Assembly (NCBI RefSeq): GCF_001591665.1
Contig: NZ_BCVI01000044.1
Location: 1 to 39,756 of the forward strand
Direction of reading: 5' to 3'
Length of the DNA stretch: 39,756 nucleotides
Source of the DNA: Neobacillus soli NBRC 102451
GTDB taxonomy: Bacteria; Bacillota; Bacilli; Bacillales; Cytobacillaceae
Shown here: one piece after another, positions 8,634-15,279 of the stretch
Layout of the letters: each line of letters begins with the position of its first letter
How positions within the stretch are numbered: the first letter of the stretch is position 1
The notes under the pieces: model-generated
Databases searched by the model: none
Seen by the model: the letters and a program-made list of their open reading frames with translations, nothing else
Told to the model about the DNA's origin: nothing
Position numbers and translations under genes: made by a program

Positions 8634-8738
8634 TTAGTGGTAACCATTAGAGCCATTTGCTGACCCCGAGGTTTTATTTCCTTTACTGCCTTTTCCCTTT
8701 TGCTTTGTACCGCCATCTTTTTTAGTTTTCTTTGTCAT
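8634..8738 (-). CDS. 34-residue Lys/Gly-rich small protein
   Basis: The frame begins MTKKTKKDGGTKQKGKGS and ends NGSNGYH. A strong GGGAGG lies about 8 bp before the ATG, which argues for real translation. The product is very basic, hydrophilic and likely disordered. The composition recalls small spore-associated or nucleic-acid-binding proteins, but I do not recognise a family. It lies about 80 bp downstream of yfkH on the same strand and could share its transcript. The repeat R1 starts 4 bp after the stop codon. Confidence 0.7.
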   Translation of the reverse strand: MTKKTKKDGGTKQKGKGSKGNKTSGSANGSNGYH

Positions 8739-8816
8739 TGTTTGAAACCTCCCTTGATGTGAGGTTATCCCTCCATCATAGTTTGGACAGACCAGCCAAT
8801 TTCATGAAGGAAAGTA

Positions 8817-9653
8817 TTAGCAATGGGTTCGTTTCTTCTCACTATAAAAAGCATTGATTTCTCCGCCTAATATGATAATGAAGGCCGATATGTACAGCCA
8901 AATCATTAACACAATGATTGCCCCGATACTCCCATATGTGAGCGAGTAGTTACTGAAATTTCCCGCATAGAAAGTTAAGCCAATCGAGGAGATAATCCAA
9001 CCAATGGTTGCAAATATTGCCCCTGGAAAAGCACTGCGGCATTTTAATTTCACATTTGGTGCAATCCAATACAAACCAGTAAAAATGAGGAATAAAATAA
9101 TGGCGCTAACAAGCCAGCTTAATGTATTCCATAACTTGATAAATTCCGTGGTATAGCCCAATTTTGAAAATAAGAACAGGCCAATTTCCCTGCCGAATAC
9201 CGGCAGAACAATCGCAAGAATTAACACAAAAATCATCCCAAAGGTTAACAAAATAGCCGTACCCCTTGCGACGATAAACGAGCGGCTTTCCTTCACATTG
9301 TATGCTTTATTAAACGCCAGAACCGTTGCATTAATACCGTTGGACGCCGACCAAAGGGTACCAATGATTCCGAAGGATAATAAGCCGCCATTGCGATGAC
9401 TCATTATATCTTGGATATTTTTTTCAATTAACGCCATGGCTTCCGCTGGTGCAAAATCTTTAATCATTCCAAGCATATCCTGATGCGGAATTGGAAAATA
9501 GGGTAAAAGTGAAAATAAAACAATCAGTAGAGGAAATAGAGAAAGTAGAAAATAATAGGCCAATTGCGCACTTAGTCCAGGCAGATCATCTTCTTTAATC
9601 CGATGCCATAGCAATCTTAGTAAAGAAGAGCGCACATCCACTCTCTTTTTCAT
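8817..9653 (-). CDS. yfkH: YihY/BrkB family membrane protein (YfkH-like)
   Basis: 278 residues with about six membrane helices. The segments GLSAQLAYYFLLSLFPLL near the N-terminus and TYGSIGAIIVLMIWLY near the C-terminus are characteristic of the YihY (formerly RNase BN/BrkB) family. The molecular role is unsettled. I chose ATG 9653 because AAAGGAGGGG lies upstream; the longer frame to 9704 would overlap the preceding gene. It follows the YfkI-like gene by 16 bp, so the two form an operon, as in B. subtilis yfkI-yfkH. Confidence 0.85.
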   Translation of the reverse strand: MKKRVDVRSSLLRLLWHRIKEDDLPGLSAQLAYYFLLSLFPLLIVLFSLLPYFPIPHQDMLGMIKDFAPAEAMALIEKNIQDIMSHRNGGLLSFGIIGTLWSASNGINATVLAFNKAYNVKESRSFIVARGTAILLTFGMIFVLILAIVLPVFGREIGLFLFSKLGYTTEFIKLWNTLSWLVSAIILFLIFTGLYWIAPNVKLKCRSAFPGAIFATIGWIISSIGLTFYAGNFSNYSLTYGSIGAIIVLMIWLYISAFIIILGGEINAFYSEKKRTHC

Positions 9654-9669
9654 TTTCTTCCCCTCCTTT

Positions 9670-10041
9670 TTACTGAACTTTTGCTTCCGCCCCCAACACT
9701 TCATCTAGGGGGTGTTCTTTCTCATTCTTCGAGAAGCTATCCTTTGTTTCCTTGAGAATGTCTGTTACCTGAGGTGTAAGTTCCCGTAATTCGTCAACCT
9801 TCATTGTAATATAGGAAATATCCTCACTTACCTGCTGGGCAGTTGTCTTTAAATTGGCTGCAGTTTCTTTAACCTTATCAGCTATTTCCCCCGGATTTCT
9901 CACAATATAGACTACCTTATTGGATGTATTCTGAATGTTTTCTTTCATCGCCTGACGGGTTTGTTTATCTATTAAGCTAATTACACCACCAGCGATAGCC
10001 CCGAGTAACATTCCCTTCCAAAACTGATTTTTCTTAGTCAT
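9670..10041 (-). CDS. YtxH-type small membrane protein (YfkI-like)
   Basis: 123 residues. One glycine-rich hydrophobic segment near the N-terminus (FWKGMLLGAIAGGVISLI) is followed by a long amphipathic, probably helical region with repeated charged residues. This is the YtxH/YfkI general plan. No enzyme motif is seen. Start ATG 10041 has AGAAGGAGA upstream; the longer frame to 10074 has none. It is the first gene of a two-gene operon with the YfkH-like gene. The homology to yfkI rests mostly on position. Confidence 0.7.
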   Translation of the reverse strand: MTKKNQFWKGMLLGAIAGGVISLIDKQTRQAMKENIQNTSNKVVYIVRNPGEIADKVKETAANLKTTAQQVSEDISYITMKVDELRELTPQVTDILKETKDSFSKNEKEHPLDEVLGAEAKVQ

Positions 10042-10450
10042 CTTAAATTCTCCTTCTGCCACAATAATTATCATTAAACGTTTAAAAAGAAATTAATAAC
10101 ACTATTCATCTTTATTTTGCTTTATCTAAGATTCCTATGCAAGTCCTCCGCCATCTTTATACCCATTCTTTTCGGAACCAAAACTATGATGGCGTTTCTA
10201 CGCCACCATCTACACTTAAAATAATCCAGAGACTAGCCTTCTTCATCTAATAAAGGCGGTGTGAGCGTAGCAAGGCTTTCCTAATTCGTAGTGAAGAATG
10301 TTCACTTTTCGCTAAATTTGGATAAACGGATTCGCTATTGCGGAGCTCCGCCCCTTTTCCACTAACATCAAAAGTTTCAGGAAGGTTTGTATTGACAGAT
10401 AGTTTTTAACATGAAAAGATGGGATTATTAATTCGGAAAGGGTGACCGAA
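10042..10450. other. Interval between divergent yfkI and yfkK genes
   Basis: About 400 bp without a supported gene. It contains a small hairpin AGTGAA / TTCACT (10292-10308), a 12-bp palindrome GCGGAGCTCCGC (10340-10351) and a perfect -35 TTGACA (10392-10397) with only a poor -10 (AAAGAT) 17 bp later. The structured part at 10255-10360 is not repeated elsewhere in the window; its nature is unknown. Confidence 0.4.
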
Positions 10451-10675
10451 ATGAATTTATCAGAAAAATCGATTGAAAATGTCGAATATATGATTGAGCA
10501 AATAAAGGAAAAATTGAAGGTTCTAAACCTTGGGGCGATTAAACCTTCCCACTTCGATGAAGAAATGTACGAGGAATTAAAGGAAATTTATGATATGGTG
10601 CTAAAAAAGAATTCGTTTAGTCCAAATGAAATGCAGGCATTAGTTGAAGAACTTGGAAGTTTGAGAAAAAAATAG
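10451..10675 (+). CDS. yfkK: DUF1128 family protein (YfkK-like)
   Basis: 74 residues, soluble and helical. The segments ENVEYMIEQIKEKL and KKNSFSPNEMQALVEELG closely match the DUF1128/YfkK family of Bacillales. Function is unknown. The ATG at 10451 has AAAGGGTGA at good spacing; the upstream GTG (10442) falls inside that site and is less likely. In B. subtilis a phosphatase gene (yfkJ) follows yfkK; here its place is taken by repeat R2 and a terminator. Confidence 0.88.
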   Translation: MNLSEKSIENVEYMIEQIKEKLKVLNLGAIKPSHFDEEMYEELKEIYDMVLKKNSFSPNEMQALVEELGSLRKK

Positions 10676-10683
10676 AAACAAGA

Positions 10684-10780
10684 GACGGAAGCGCCCGTTT
10701 AGCGGCGTATGGACTGGAGCTCTTTGACTTATCGTAGGGAAAAGAGCGAAGTCCACTAGCCGCTGGGCGCTGAAGCTGGA
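10684..10780 (+). repeat. Middle-length copy (R2) of intergenic repeat family
   Basis: About 97 bp. It matches the copy at 20733-20877 at both ends (left GCGCCC...TAGCGGC, right GCCGCTGGGCGC, which are complementary) but lacks an internal 45-bp segment bounded by TTGACT in the longer copy. Confidence 0.85.
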
Positions 10781-10838
10781 TTCAGATAACTATATCAGCG
10801 TTATCAACACTAGATTGCTCTATAATCTCTTAAGGAGT

Positions 10839-10880
10839 CACAAAACCCGTTATTCCAATAGAATAACGGGTTTTGTGTTT
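10839..10880. terminator. Bidirectional terminator between yfkK and mapB
   Basis: A 17-bp perfect stem (10839-10855 with 10861-10877) around loop CAATA. The arms begin with A-rich and end with T-rich tracts, so it can terminate both converging transcripts. It abuts the mapB stop codon. Confidence 0.9.
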
Positions 10881-11628
10881 ACTTCTGTTCAGTCAAGATA
10901 ATGGGACCATCCTTAGTAATTGCTATGGTGTGCTCATATTGCGCTGAATATTTACCATCTATCGTTCTTGCCGTCCAGCCGTTATCATCCATCTTTGTTT
11001 GGTATCTGCCGACATTCACCATTGGTTCAATCGTAAATACCATCCCTTCCTTAATTCGTGCCCCTTTTCCTGGGAGGCCGTAATGGGGAACATCTGGTTT
11101 TTCATGTATCACTGCACCAATTCCGTGGCCGATAAAATCCCGAACAACAGAAAGTCCCTCACTCTCCACATATTTTTGAATGGCGTGGCCAATATCCCCG
11201 ATTCGATTGCCAGGAACGGCCTGTTCAATCCCTTTGTACAGTGCTTCCTTGGTTACTTTTAATAAATGATCTGTTTCCTCCGAAACCTTACCAACAGCAT
11301 AAGACCATGCCGAATCAGCTAATGCACCATTATATTTGACAACCATATCTACAGTTACAATATCGCCTTCCTTTAACGGTTCCTTTCTTGGAAAGCCATG
11401 GCAAATTTCGTCATTAATACTTGCACAAGTTGCGTATTCATAGCCTCTATAGCCCTTTTGTTCTGGAGTAGCACCATGTTTCAATAAAAATTTATCCACA
11501 AACTCTTCTATCTCCCAAGTTGTAATACCTGGCTTAATTAATTTTGCAATTTCTTGATGACAGGCTGCTAATATTTCTCCTGACTTTTTCATTGCTTCAA
11601 TTTCACGTTGTGATTTAAGGACAATCAT
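10879..11628 (-). CDS. mapB: Methionine aminopeptidase, type I
   Basis: 249 residues. It removes the initiator methionine from new proteins in the cytoplasm. The five metal ligands of the pita-bread fold are visible: D94, D105, H168 (in GHGIG), E201 (in TIEPM) and E232 (in YEHTIAI), plus the conserved His of EICHGFP at position 77. There is no N-terminal zinc extension. The length equals B. subtilis YflG/MapB, and the location beside yfk genes supports this second, non-ribosomal-operon enzyme. A GGAAGGGGA site lies upstream of the ATG. Confidence 0.93.
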   Translation of the reverse strand: MIVLKSQREIEAMKKSGEILAACHQEIAKLIKPGITTWEIEEFVDKFLLKHGATPEQKGYRGYEYATCASINDEICHGFPRKEPLKEGDIVTVDMVVKYNGALADSAWSYAVGKVSEETDHLLKVTKEALYKGIEQAVPGNRIGDIGHAIQKYVESEGLSVVRDFIGHGIGAVIHEKPDVPHYGLPGKGARIKEGMVFTIEPMVNVGRYQTKMDDNGWTARTIDGKYSAQYEHTIAITKDGPIILTEQK

Positions 11629-11824
11629 TTTACGAGGGTCCCCTTCCTTTTTGATTATTTTTATGTATACTCAGCAAAATGGTTCGACATAGCACAATGC
11701 TAAACAAGAAATATTATACATTAGTTTAGATTTGCATTTGGCAACACTCTTTATATTAACTCTATCTAATTATTTTTTCAAAATTTCACTAAGCATTGTC
11801 ATCTATATTAAATATTTATTAATG

Positions 11825-11851
11825 TTCACTGTTTTGTAAAATTTCACTGTT
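11825..11851 (+). repeat. Direct repeat upstream of sinR
   Basis: TTCACTGTT occurs at 11825-11833 and 11843-11851, an 18-bp period, about 75 bp before the sinR ATG. A regulator reading the same helix face twice would suit this spacing. This is observation only. Confidence 0.45.
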
Positions 11852-11925
11852 CTTAATATGGTACTTTTCCAACCTTTTTGGTAGAATTAACGTATAAATA
11901 CAAATTACTAGGTGTGTGAGACTCA

Positions 11926-12255
11926 ATGATTGGTGATCGCGTTAAAAAATTTCGCTTAGAAAAGAAAATGTCCCTTTCCGAACTTGCTGAACAAGCAGGC
12001 GTTGCTAAATCCTATTTAAGTTCTCTTGAAAGAAACCTGCAAAAGAATCCTTCTATAAAATTTCTGGAAAAGATTGCAGCCGTATTGAAAATTCCTGTGG
12101 AGGGTTTAATCCATGACCAAATAAACCAAGATGATTTGGATACTGATTGGATGAATCTGGTCAAGGAAGCGATGAATTCTGGTGTTTCAAAGGAGCAATT
12201 TCGCGATTACCTTGAATTTAATAAGTGGCGGATAAATCAAAATAACAACCAATAG
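11926..12255 (+). CDS. sinR: SinR-type transcriptional repressor
   Basis: 109 residues. Residues 1-65 form an XRE helix-turn-helix domain almost like B. subtilis SinR, with LSELAEQAGVAKSYLSSLER followed by NPSIKFLEKIAAVLKIPV. The C-terminal segment WMNLVKEAMNSGVSKEQF and YLEFNKW is the helical hook that tetramerises SinR or pairs with SinI. SinR represses biofilm matrix genes. Unlike in B. subtilis, no sinI precedes it; a sinI-like gene faces it from downstream. The stop codon TAG forms the loop of a terminator hairpin. Confidence 0.93.
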   Translation: MIGDRVKKFRLEKKMSLSELAEQAGVAKSYLSSLERNLQKNPSIKFLEKIAAVLKIPVEGLIHDQINQDDLDTDWMNLVKEAMNSGVSKEQFRDYLEFNKWRINQNNNQ

Positions 12256-12267
12256 TTGGTTTTTTTA
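12247..12267 (+). terminator. Terminator of sinR
   Basis: AACCAA / TTGGTT stem whose loop is the sinR stop codon TAG, followed by a T tract. Confidence 0.7.
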
Positions 12268-12277
12268 TTCAAAGAAG

Positions 12278-12322
12278 AAAAGCATTCCACAAAAAGTTAA
12301 AACTTTTTGGAGAATGCTTTTT
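12278..12322. terminator. Bidirectional terminator between sinR and sinI
   Basis: Outer stem AAAAGCATTC / GAATGCTTTT with inner complementary AAAAAGT / ACTTTTT around TAAA. Tails are T-rich on both strands, so it can end the leftward sinI transcript and back up the sinR terminator. Confidence 0.85.
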
Positions 12323-12337
12323 ATGTTCTTGTATGTA

Positions 12338-12487
12338 CTAGCCATTCTTCGTAATTAACTCTTTTTCCCCATTTTGATTTAGGAACTTTCGAACTGCTTC
12401 TTTGGTTAATCCAAGTCCTTTTGCTTCTAAAATAAGTGCAAACCATTCCTCATCGATTAATTCCATCTCTTTGTCTGTAAGCAACAT
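12338..12487 (-). CDS. sinI: SinI-type antirepressor
   Basis: 49 residues. Residues 9-40 (ELIDEEWFALILEAKGLG then LTKEAVRKFLNQNG) align with both B. subtilis SinI and the C-terminal hook of the SinR encoded opposite (DLDTDWMNLVKEAMNSGVSK). That is the known heterodimer interface. It should therefore bind SinR and relieve repression of matrix genes. It has no DNA-binding domain. TAGGAGTGA lies 5 bp before the ATG. The gene is convergent with sinR, and its leader carries a c-di-GMP-I riboswitch, both unlike the sinI-sinR operon of B. subtilis. Confidence 0.88.
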   Translation of the reverse strand: MLLTDKEMELIDEEWFALILEAKGLGLTKEAVRKFLNQNGEKELITKNG

Positions 12488-12523
12488 TCTTCTCACTCCT
12501 AAAATACAAAATCGTATTCAAGG
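12485..12523 (-). promoter_or_regulatory. Ribosome-binding-site hairpin of the sinI riboswitch
   Basis: On the minus strand CCTTGAATAC (complement of 12514-12523) can pair with GTATTTTAGG (complement of 12498-12507) across a 6-nt loop, with one U-U mismatch and one G-U pair. The 3' arm contains the AGG of the sinI ribosome binding site. The 5' arm starts with the final CC of the aptamer. Formation of the hairpin and of the ligand-bound aptamer should therefore compete. Confidence 0.55.
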
Positions 12524-12618
12524 TAGCCCGGCCATCATAGCAAGTCTACCACTTGCCGTAGATCCTCGGCTTTGCGTCCCATTCTTTCAAAAGGTTTGCC
12601 TTTTTCTGTCGTCATATA
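12521..12618 (-). ncRNA. Cyclic-di-GMP-I (GEMM-I) riboswitch aptamer
   Basis: Read on the minus strand, the conserved elements appear in order: AAAGGCAAACC; a short stem capped by GAAA; the exact GGGACGCAAAGCC; a second arm with GGCAAGT / ACTTGCT stem; and the closing GATGGCCGGGCTACC. These match the GEMM-I consensus, including the GAAA tetraloop, the tetraloop-receptor side and the 3' segment that contacts the ligand in the Vibrio Vc2 structure. It ends about 34 nt before the sinI start codon, leaving room only for a short expression platform. Ligand identity (c-di-GMP rather than the rare cGAMP variants) cannot be fixed by eye. Confidence 0.92.
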
Positions 12619-12653
12619 AAACTTATTCTCACCGATTAACATAATCATTCTTT

Positions 12654-12682
12654 TACTTTATTTAAAGTATAAGTTAATTATA
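12654..12682 (-). promoter_or_regulatory. Putative promoter and dyad of the sinI transcript
   Basis: On the minus strand a perfect TATAAT (complement of 12677-12682) could be the -10 of the riboswitch-sinI transcript; the -35 is poor. Just downstream lies the dyad TACTTTA-TT-TAAAGTA (12654-12669), which covers the expected transcription start and could be an operator. Both are inferred. Confidence 0.4.
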
Positions 12683-12863
12683 CCTAGTCCTTTTATAGTA
12701 ATGTGTTGTATTTTGTCGATTTAATTAAATTTTCCAATTATTTTTATAAACAAACTATCCCATATATCTACAAATGCCCCAAAATTCTGGTTATTGATTT
12801 ATTCACCAAGAAAGAGACTAGAAATTCAAGTCAATACTTCCTACCCGCATATGATAAAAATAT

Positions 12864-12893
12864 TTGTCTATTTTGTGACAATTAGCATATAAT
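12864..12893 (+). promoter_or_regulatory. Putative promoter of small membrane gene
   Basis: TTGTCT (12864-12869), an 18-bp spacer and TATAAT (12888-12893), about 50 bp before the 43-residue gene. The AT-rich stretch 12690-12863 holds nothing else I can support. Confidence 0.5.
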
Positions 12894-12945
12894 GTAAGCA
12901 ATATACAAATATACCTAATATTACAAATATTTGAGTGGAGGGTTG

Positions 12946-13077
12946 TTGATCAGCGCTATGACTTTTATTCATGTTTTAAATTACTCCATCCCGATTGTAT
13001 TTATTGTATTTGCTGGTTTTTTCCTCGATCGTATATGCAAACCGGATAAACCAACAGAAAAAGCTGGTGAAGAGTGA
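12946..13077 (+). CDS. 43-residue single-pass membrane protein
   Basis: One hydrophobic helix (SIPIVFIVFAGFFLDRI) is followed by a charged tail CKPDKPTEKAGEE, suggesting a membrane peptide with a cytoplasmic C-terminus. GGAGGG precedes two tandem TTG codons (12943, 12946); the ATG at 12958 is an alternative start giving 39 residues. A promoter-like sequence lies upstream. I do not recognise a family. It lies about 460 bp upstream of the sinI start codon, on the opposite strand and divergent. Confidence 0.6.
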   Translation: MISAMTFIHVLNYSIPIVFIVFAGFFLDRICKPDKPTEKAGEE

Positions 13078-13190
13078 ATCTATTTCTTAGATATCACTTT
13101 CACATAGCTTTTTTTTTTTTGCAGAAGGATAGTAAATATTTCAGTTATGTTTGGAGATGCTACATACGAAGACGAAAGGGGTGTTTTAGT

Positions 13191-13391
13191 TTGGCACGTG
13201 GTGAACATTTTGAGCATAAGAAGAAGAACCATCCCGGTGATTTCCCTAAGGATAGCCTAACGGAAAAGCATGTAAAGGAAGCAATTGGGGATGAAGAATT
13301 CATAGTAACCCAAGAGGCTTTTAAAAATAGAATCGAGGAAGAGGATGCACGGGGAGATACTGCCCGCTTGCTGCCAAGCCAGACAGAGTAA
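13191..13391 (+). CDS. 66-residue hydrophilic protein
   Basis: It starts at TTG with AAAGGGGTG about 7 bp upstream; the frame is open further upstream but without a good site. The N-terminus ARGEHFEHKKKNHPGDFP is basic and the rest is acidic (KNRIEEEDARGDTARLLP). No membrane segment or known motif. A perfect terminator hairpin overlaps the stop codon, which supports a real gene. Family unknown to me. Confidence 0.65.
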   Translation: MARGEHFEHKKKNHPGDFPKDSLTEKHVKEAIGDEEFIVTQEAFKNRIEEEDARGDTARLLPSQTE

Positions 13392-13422
13392 AAGGCGTGA
13401 ATTCTTCACGCCTTTTCCCTTT
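13390..13422. terminator. Terminator after the 66-residue gene
   Basis: Perfect 12-bp stem AAAAGGCGTGAA / TTCACGCCTTTT with a 3-nt loop (13390-13416), then CCCTTT. It may also serve hutH from the other side. Confidence 0.8.
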
Positions 13423-13438
13423 ACCTATCTTAAGACCC

Positions 13439-14965
13439 TTAGTATTGTCCTTTTTCCATACTTACACCTTTAATAAAATGGGAAAATTCCATCGTTTTTA
13501 ACCACTCGGCCGCTTTTTCAATATCCTTAGAGAAAATGCGGTCTTTCTTAATGGAAAGAACCTGTTCGCGTCCTTTTTCATAGAATGTCTTCGTGTGGCT
13601 GGCCATTTTATCCACACCACGAATTTCAACTGCCTGCATTGCGCAAATCAACTCAATCGCCAGGACTCTTCTTGCATTCTGGATAATTTGATAGGCATGT
13701 CTTGAAGCGATTGTGCCCATGCTAACATGATCCTCCTGGTTCGCTGATGAAGGAATCGAATCAACGCTGGCCGGATGGGCAAGTGTTTTATTTTCTGAAA
13801 CAAGAGCTGCCGCTGCATATTGCATAATCATTGCACCCGATTGCAAGCCCGGTTCAGGACTCAAGAAAGGCGGCAGGTCATTAAGCTGTGGATTGACCAG
13901 TCTTTCAATTCGTCTTTCCGAAATATTTGCTAGTTCTGCAACAGCAACTTTCATAAAATCCATGGCAAACGCAATCGGCTGTCCGTGGAAGTTTCCTCCG
14001 GAAATGACCTTTTCCCCATCATCAAAAATTAATGGATTATCTGTTGCCGCATTCATTTCAATCTCTAATTTTTCTTTTACATAATCAAGGACTTGCCAAG
14101 AGGCACCGTGAACCTGCGGGATACAACGAAGCGAATAGGCATCCTGTACTCTTAACTCGCCCTGTTGTGTCGTTAATAAACTATCGCTTAAGTAGTGGCG
14201 GATTCTTGCAGCCGTATCAATCTGCTGTTGATAGCCCCTTGCGACATGAACCTCATCTGCAAAGGCATCAATAATACCATTTAACCCTTCAATGGTCATT
14301 GACGCAATCAGCTCACTCTCATGGGCCAGCTGCTCGGCTTCCAAGTATCCAATAACACCCATGGCTGTCATCGCCTGGGTACCATTTATAAGGGCAAGAC
14401 CTTCTTTTGCCTCCAAGGTCACAGGCAAAATTCCTTCCTGCTGCAGGGCATCAAGGGAATCGATGCGATTACCTTTGTAAAATACCTCTCCTTCGCCAAT
14501 TAAAACTAAAGCAAGATGGGAAAGTGGGGCCAAATCCCCGCTTGCACCAAGTGAACCCTGCTGTGGGATAACAGGGAGTATGTCTCTATTCACTAACTCG
14601 ATTAATTTTTCAATGACAAGCGGTCTTATTCCTGAATAGCCCTTTAAGAGTGCATTTGCACGGAGGAGAACCATTGCTTTGGCGACAACCTCCGGGAAAG
14701 GTTCACCCACTCCGCAGGCATGGGATCGAATTAAATTAAGCTGTAGATCCTGCACATGGTCCTTATCGATTAGAACATCACTAAATTTTCCAAATCCCGT
14801 TGTGATTCCATAAACTACTCTTGATTCTGAAACGATTCTTTCTACTGCTTCCCGGCTCTTCTTGACTGCTTCCATACTTTTTTCTGAAGCACGGACCTTT
14901 TGCCCGCGAAATAAAACTTCTTTCATTTGCTCTAATGTTAAGCTTCCACCTGTTAACGTAATCAT
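13439..14965 (-). CDS. hutH: Histidine ammonia-lyase
   Basis: 508 residues. It deaminates L-histidine to urocanate, the first step of histidine use. The ASG triad that cyclises to the MIO cofactor is at 141-143 within [11 protein letters not shown], and the active-site Tyr is Y52 in VYGITTGFG. Later segments ([21 protein letters not shown]) are typical of HAL. Tyr- and Phe-lyases are less likely given this motif set. GAGGAG precedes the ATG. No hutP, hutU, hutI or hutG is adjacent, so the remaining pathway genes must lie elsewhere or be absent. A terminator-like hairpin sits in its leader. Confidence 0.93.
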   Translation of the reverse strand: MITLTGGSLTLEQMKEVLFRGQKVRASEKSMEAVKKSREAVERIVSESRVVYGITTGFGKFSDVLIDKDHVQDLQLNLIRSHACGVGEPFPEVVAKAMVLLRANALLKGYSGIRPLVIEKLIELVNRDILPVIPQQGSLGASGDLAPLSHLALVLIGEGEVFYKGNRIDSLDALQQEGILPVTLEAKEGLALINGTQAMTAMGVIGYLEAEQLAHESELIASMTIEGLNGIIDAFADEVHVARGYQQQIDTAARIRHYLSDSLLTTQQGELRVQDAYSLRCIPQVHGASWQVLDYVKEKLEIEMNAATDNPLIFDDGEKVISGGNFHGQPIAFAMDFMKVAVAELANISERRIERLVNPQLNDLPPFLSPEPGLQSGAMIMQYAAAALVSENKTLAHPASVDSIPSSANQEDHVSMGTIASRHAYQIIQNARRVLAIELICAMQAVEIRGVDKMASHTKTFYEKGREQVLSIKKDRIFSKDIEKAAEWLKTMEFSHFIKGVSMEKGQY

Positions 14966-15225
14966 ATATCCCGCTCCTCTACCACTTTAGTATAATAAAG
15001 AAAGAGGCTGGATTCCTTATCTGTTTAGATTTGGATTCCAGCCTCTTTTATAAATAATATTGTATTTTGAACCATTCTTTGGGGATGCCTCATAGGGATC
15101 ATTCCATTCTATTCTATATACTATCGTTATGATAATTATCATATGTTAGGAAAGCCCTCCCTGTCAATTAAATTTTCTGAATTTTAACACGATATTGCTT
15201 TAGCAGGATAATATATGAAAGGAAA
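14966..15225 (-). promoter_or_regulatory. hutH leader with palindrome
   Basis: The region upstream of hutH contains the terminator-like hairpin annotated separately and, further up, the 14-bp palindrome ATGATAATTATCAT (15129-15142). The palindrome resembles a contracted Fur/Zur-type dyad but lacks the central base of the 7-1-7 form. No clear -35/-10 pair was found. Confidence 0.35.
15001..15048 (-). terminator. Terminator-like hairpin in the hutH leader
   Basis: A 16-bp stem with one T-T mismatch (15001-15016 with 15033-15048), 16-nt loop. On the minus strand it is followed by TTTCTTTATT, 36 bp before the hutH start. It could be an attenuator for hutH or the end of an unseen leftward transcript. 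No NAG-triplet array typical of HutP binding is visible. Confidence 0.6.
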
Positions 15226-15279
15226 GTGGCCCTTTGGGCTTCTTCCTACATCAAAGTGAGTACTTACTACCCCTTTTGG

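Noticed and set aside
10255..10360. Possible riboswitch or structured RNA upstream of yfkK
   Set aside because: Only a short hairpin and a 12-bp palindrome were found; no known aptamer motif could be matched and the promoter lies downstream of it.
12402..12644. 80-residue plus-strand frame
   Set aside because: It crosses the sinI gene and the riboswitch in antisense; its openness is incidental.
12703..12885. 60-residue frame in AT-rich DNA
   Set aside because: No ribosome binding site, and the composition is what AT-rich noise would encode.
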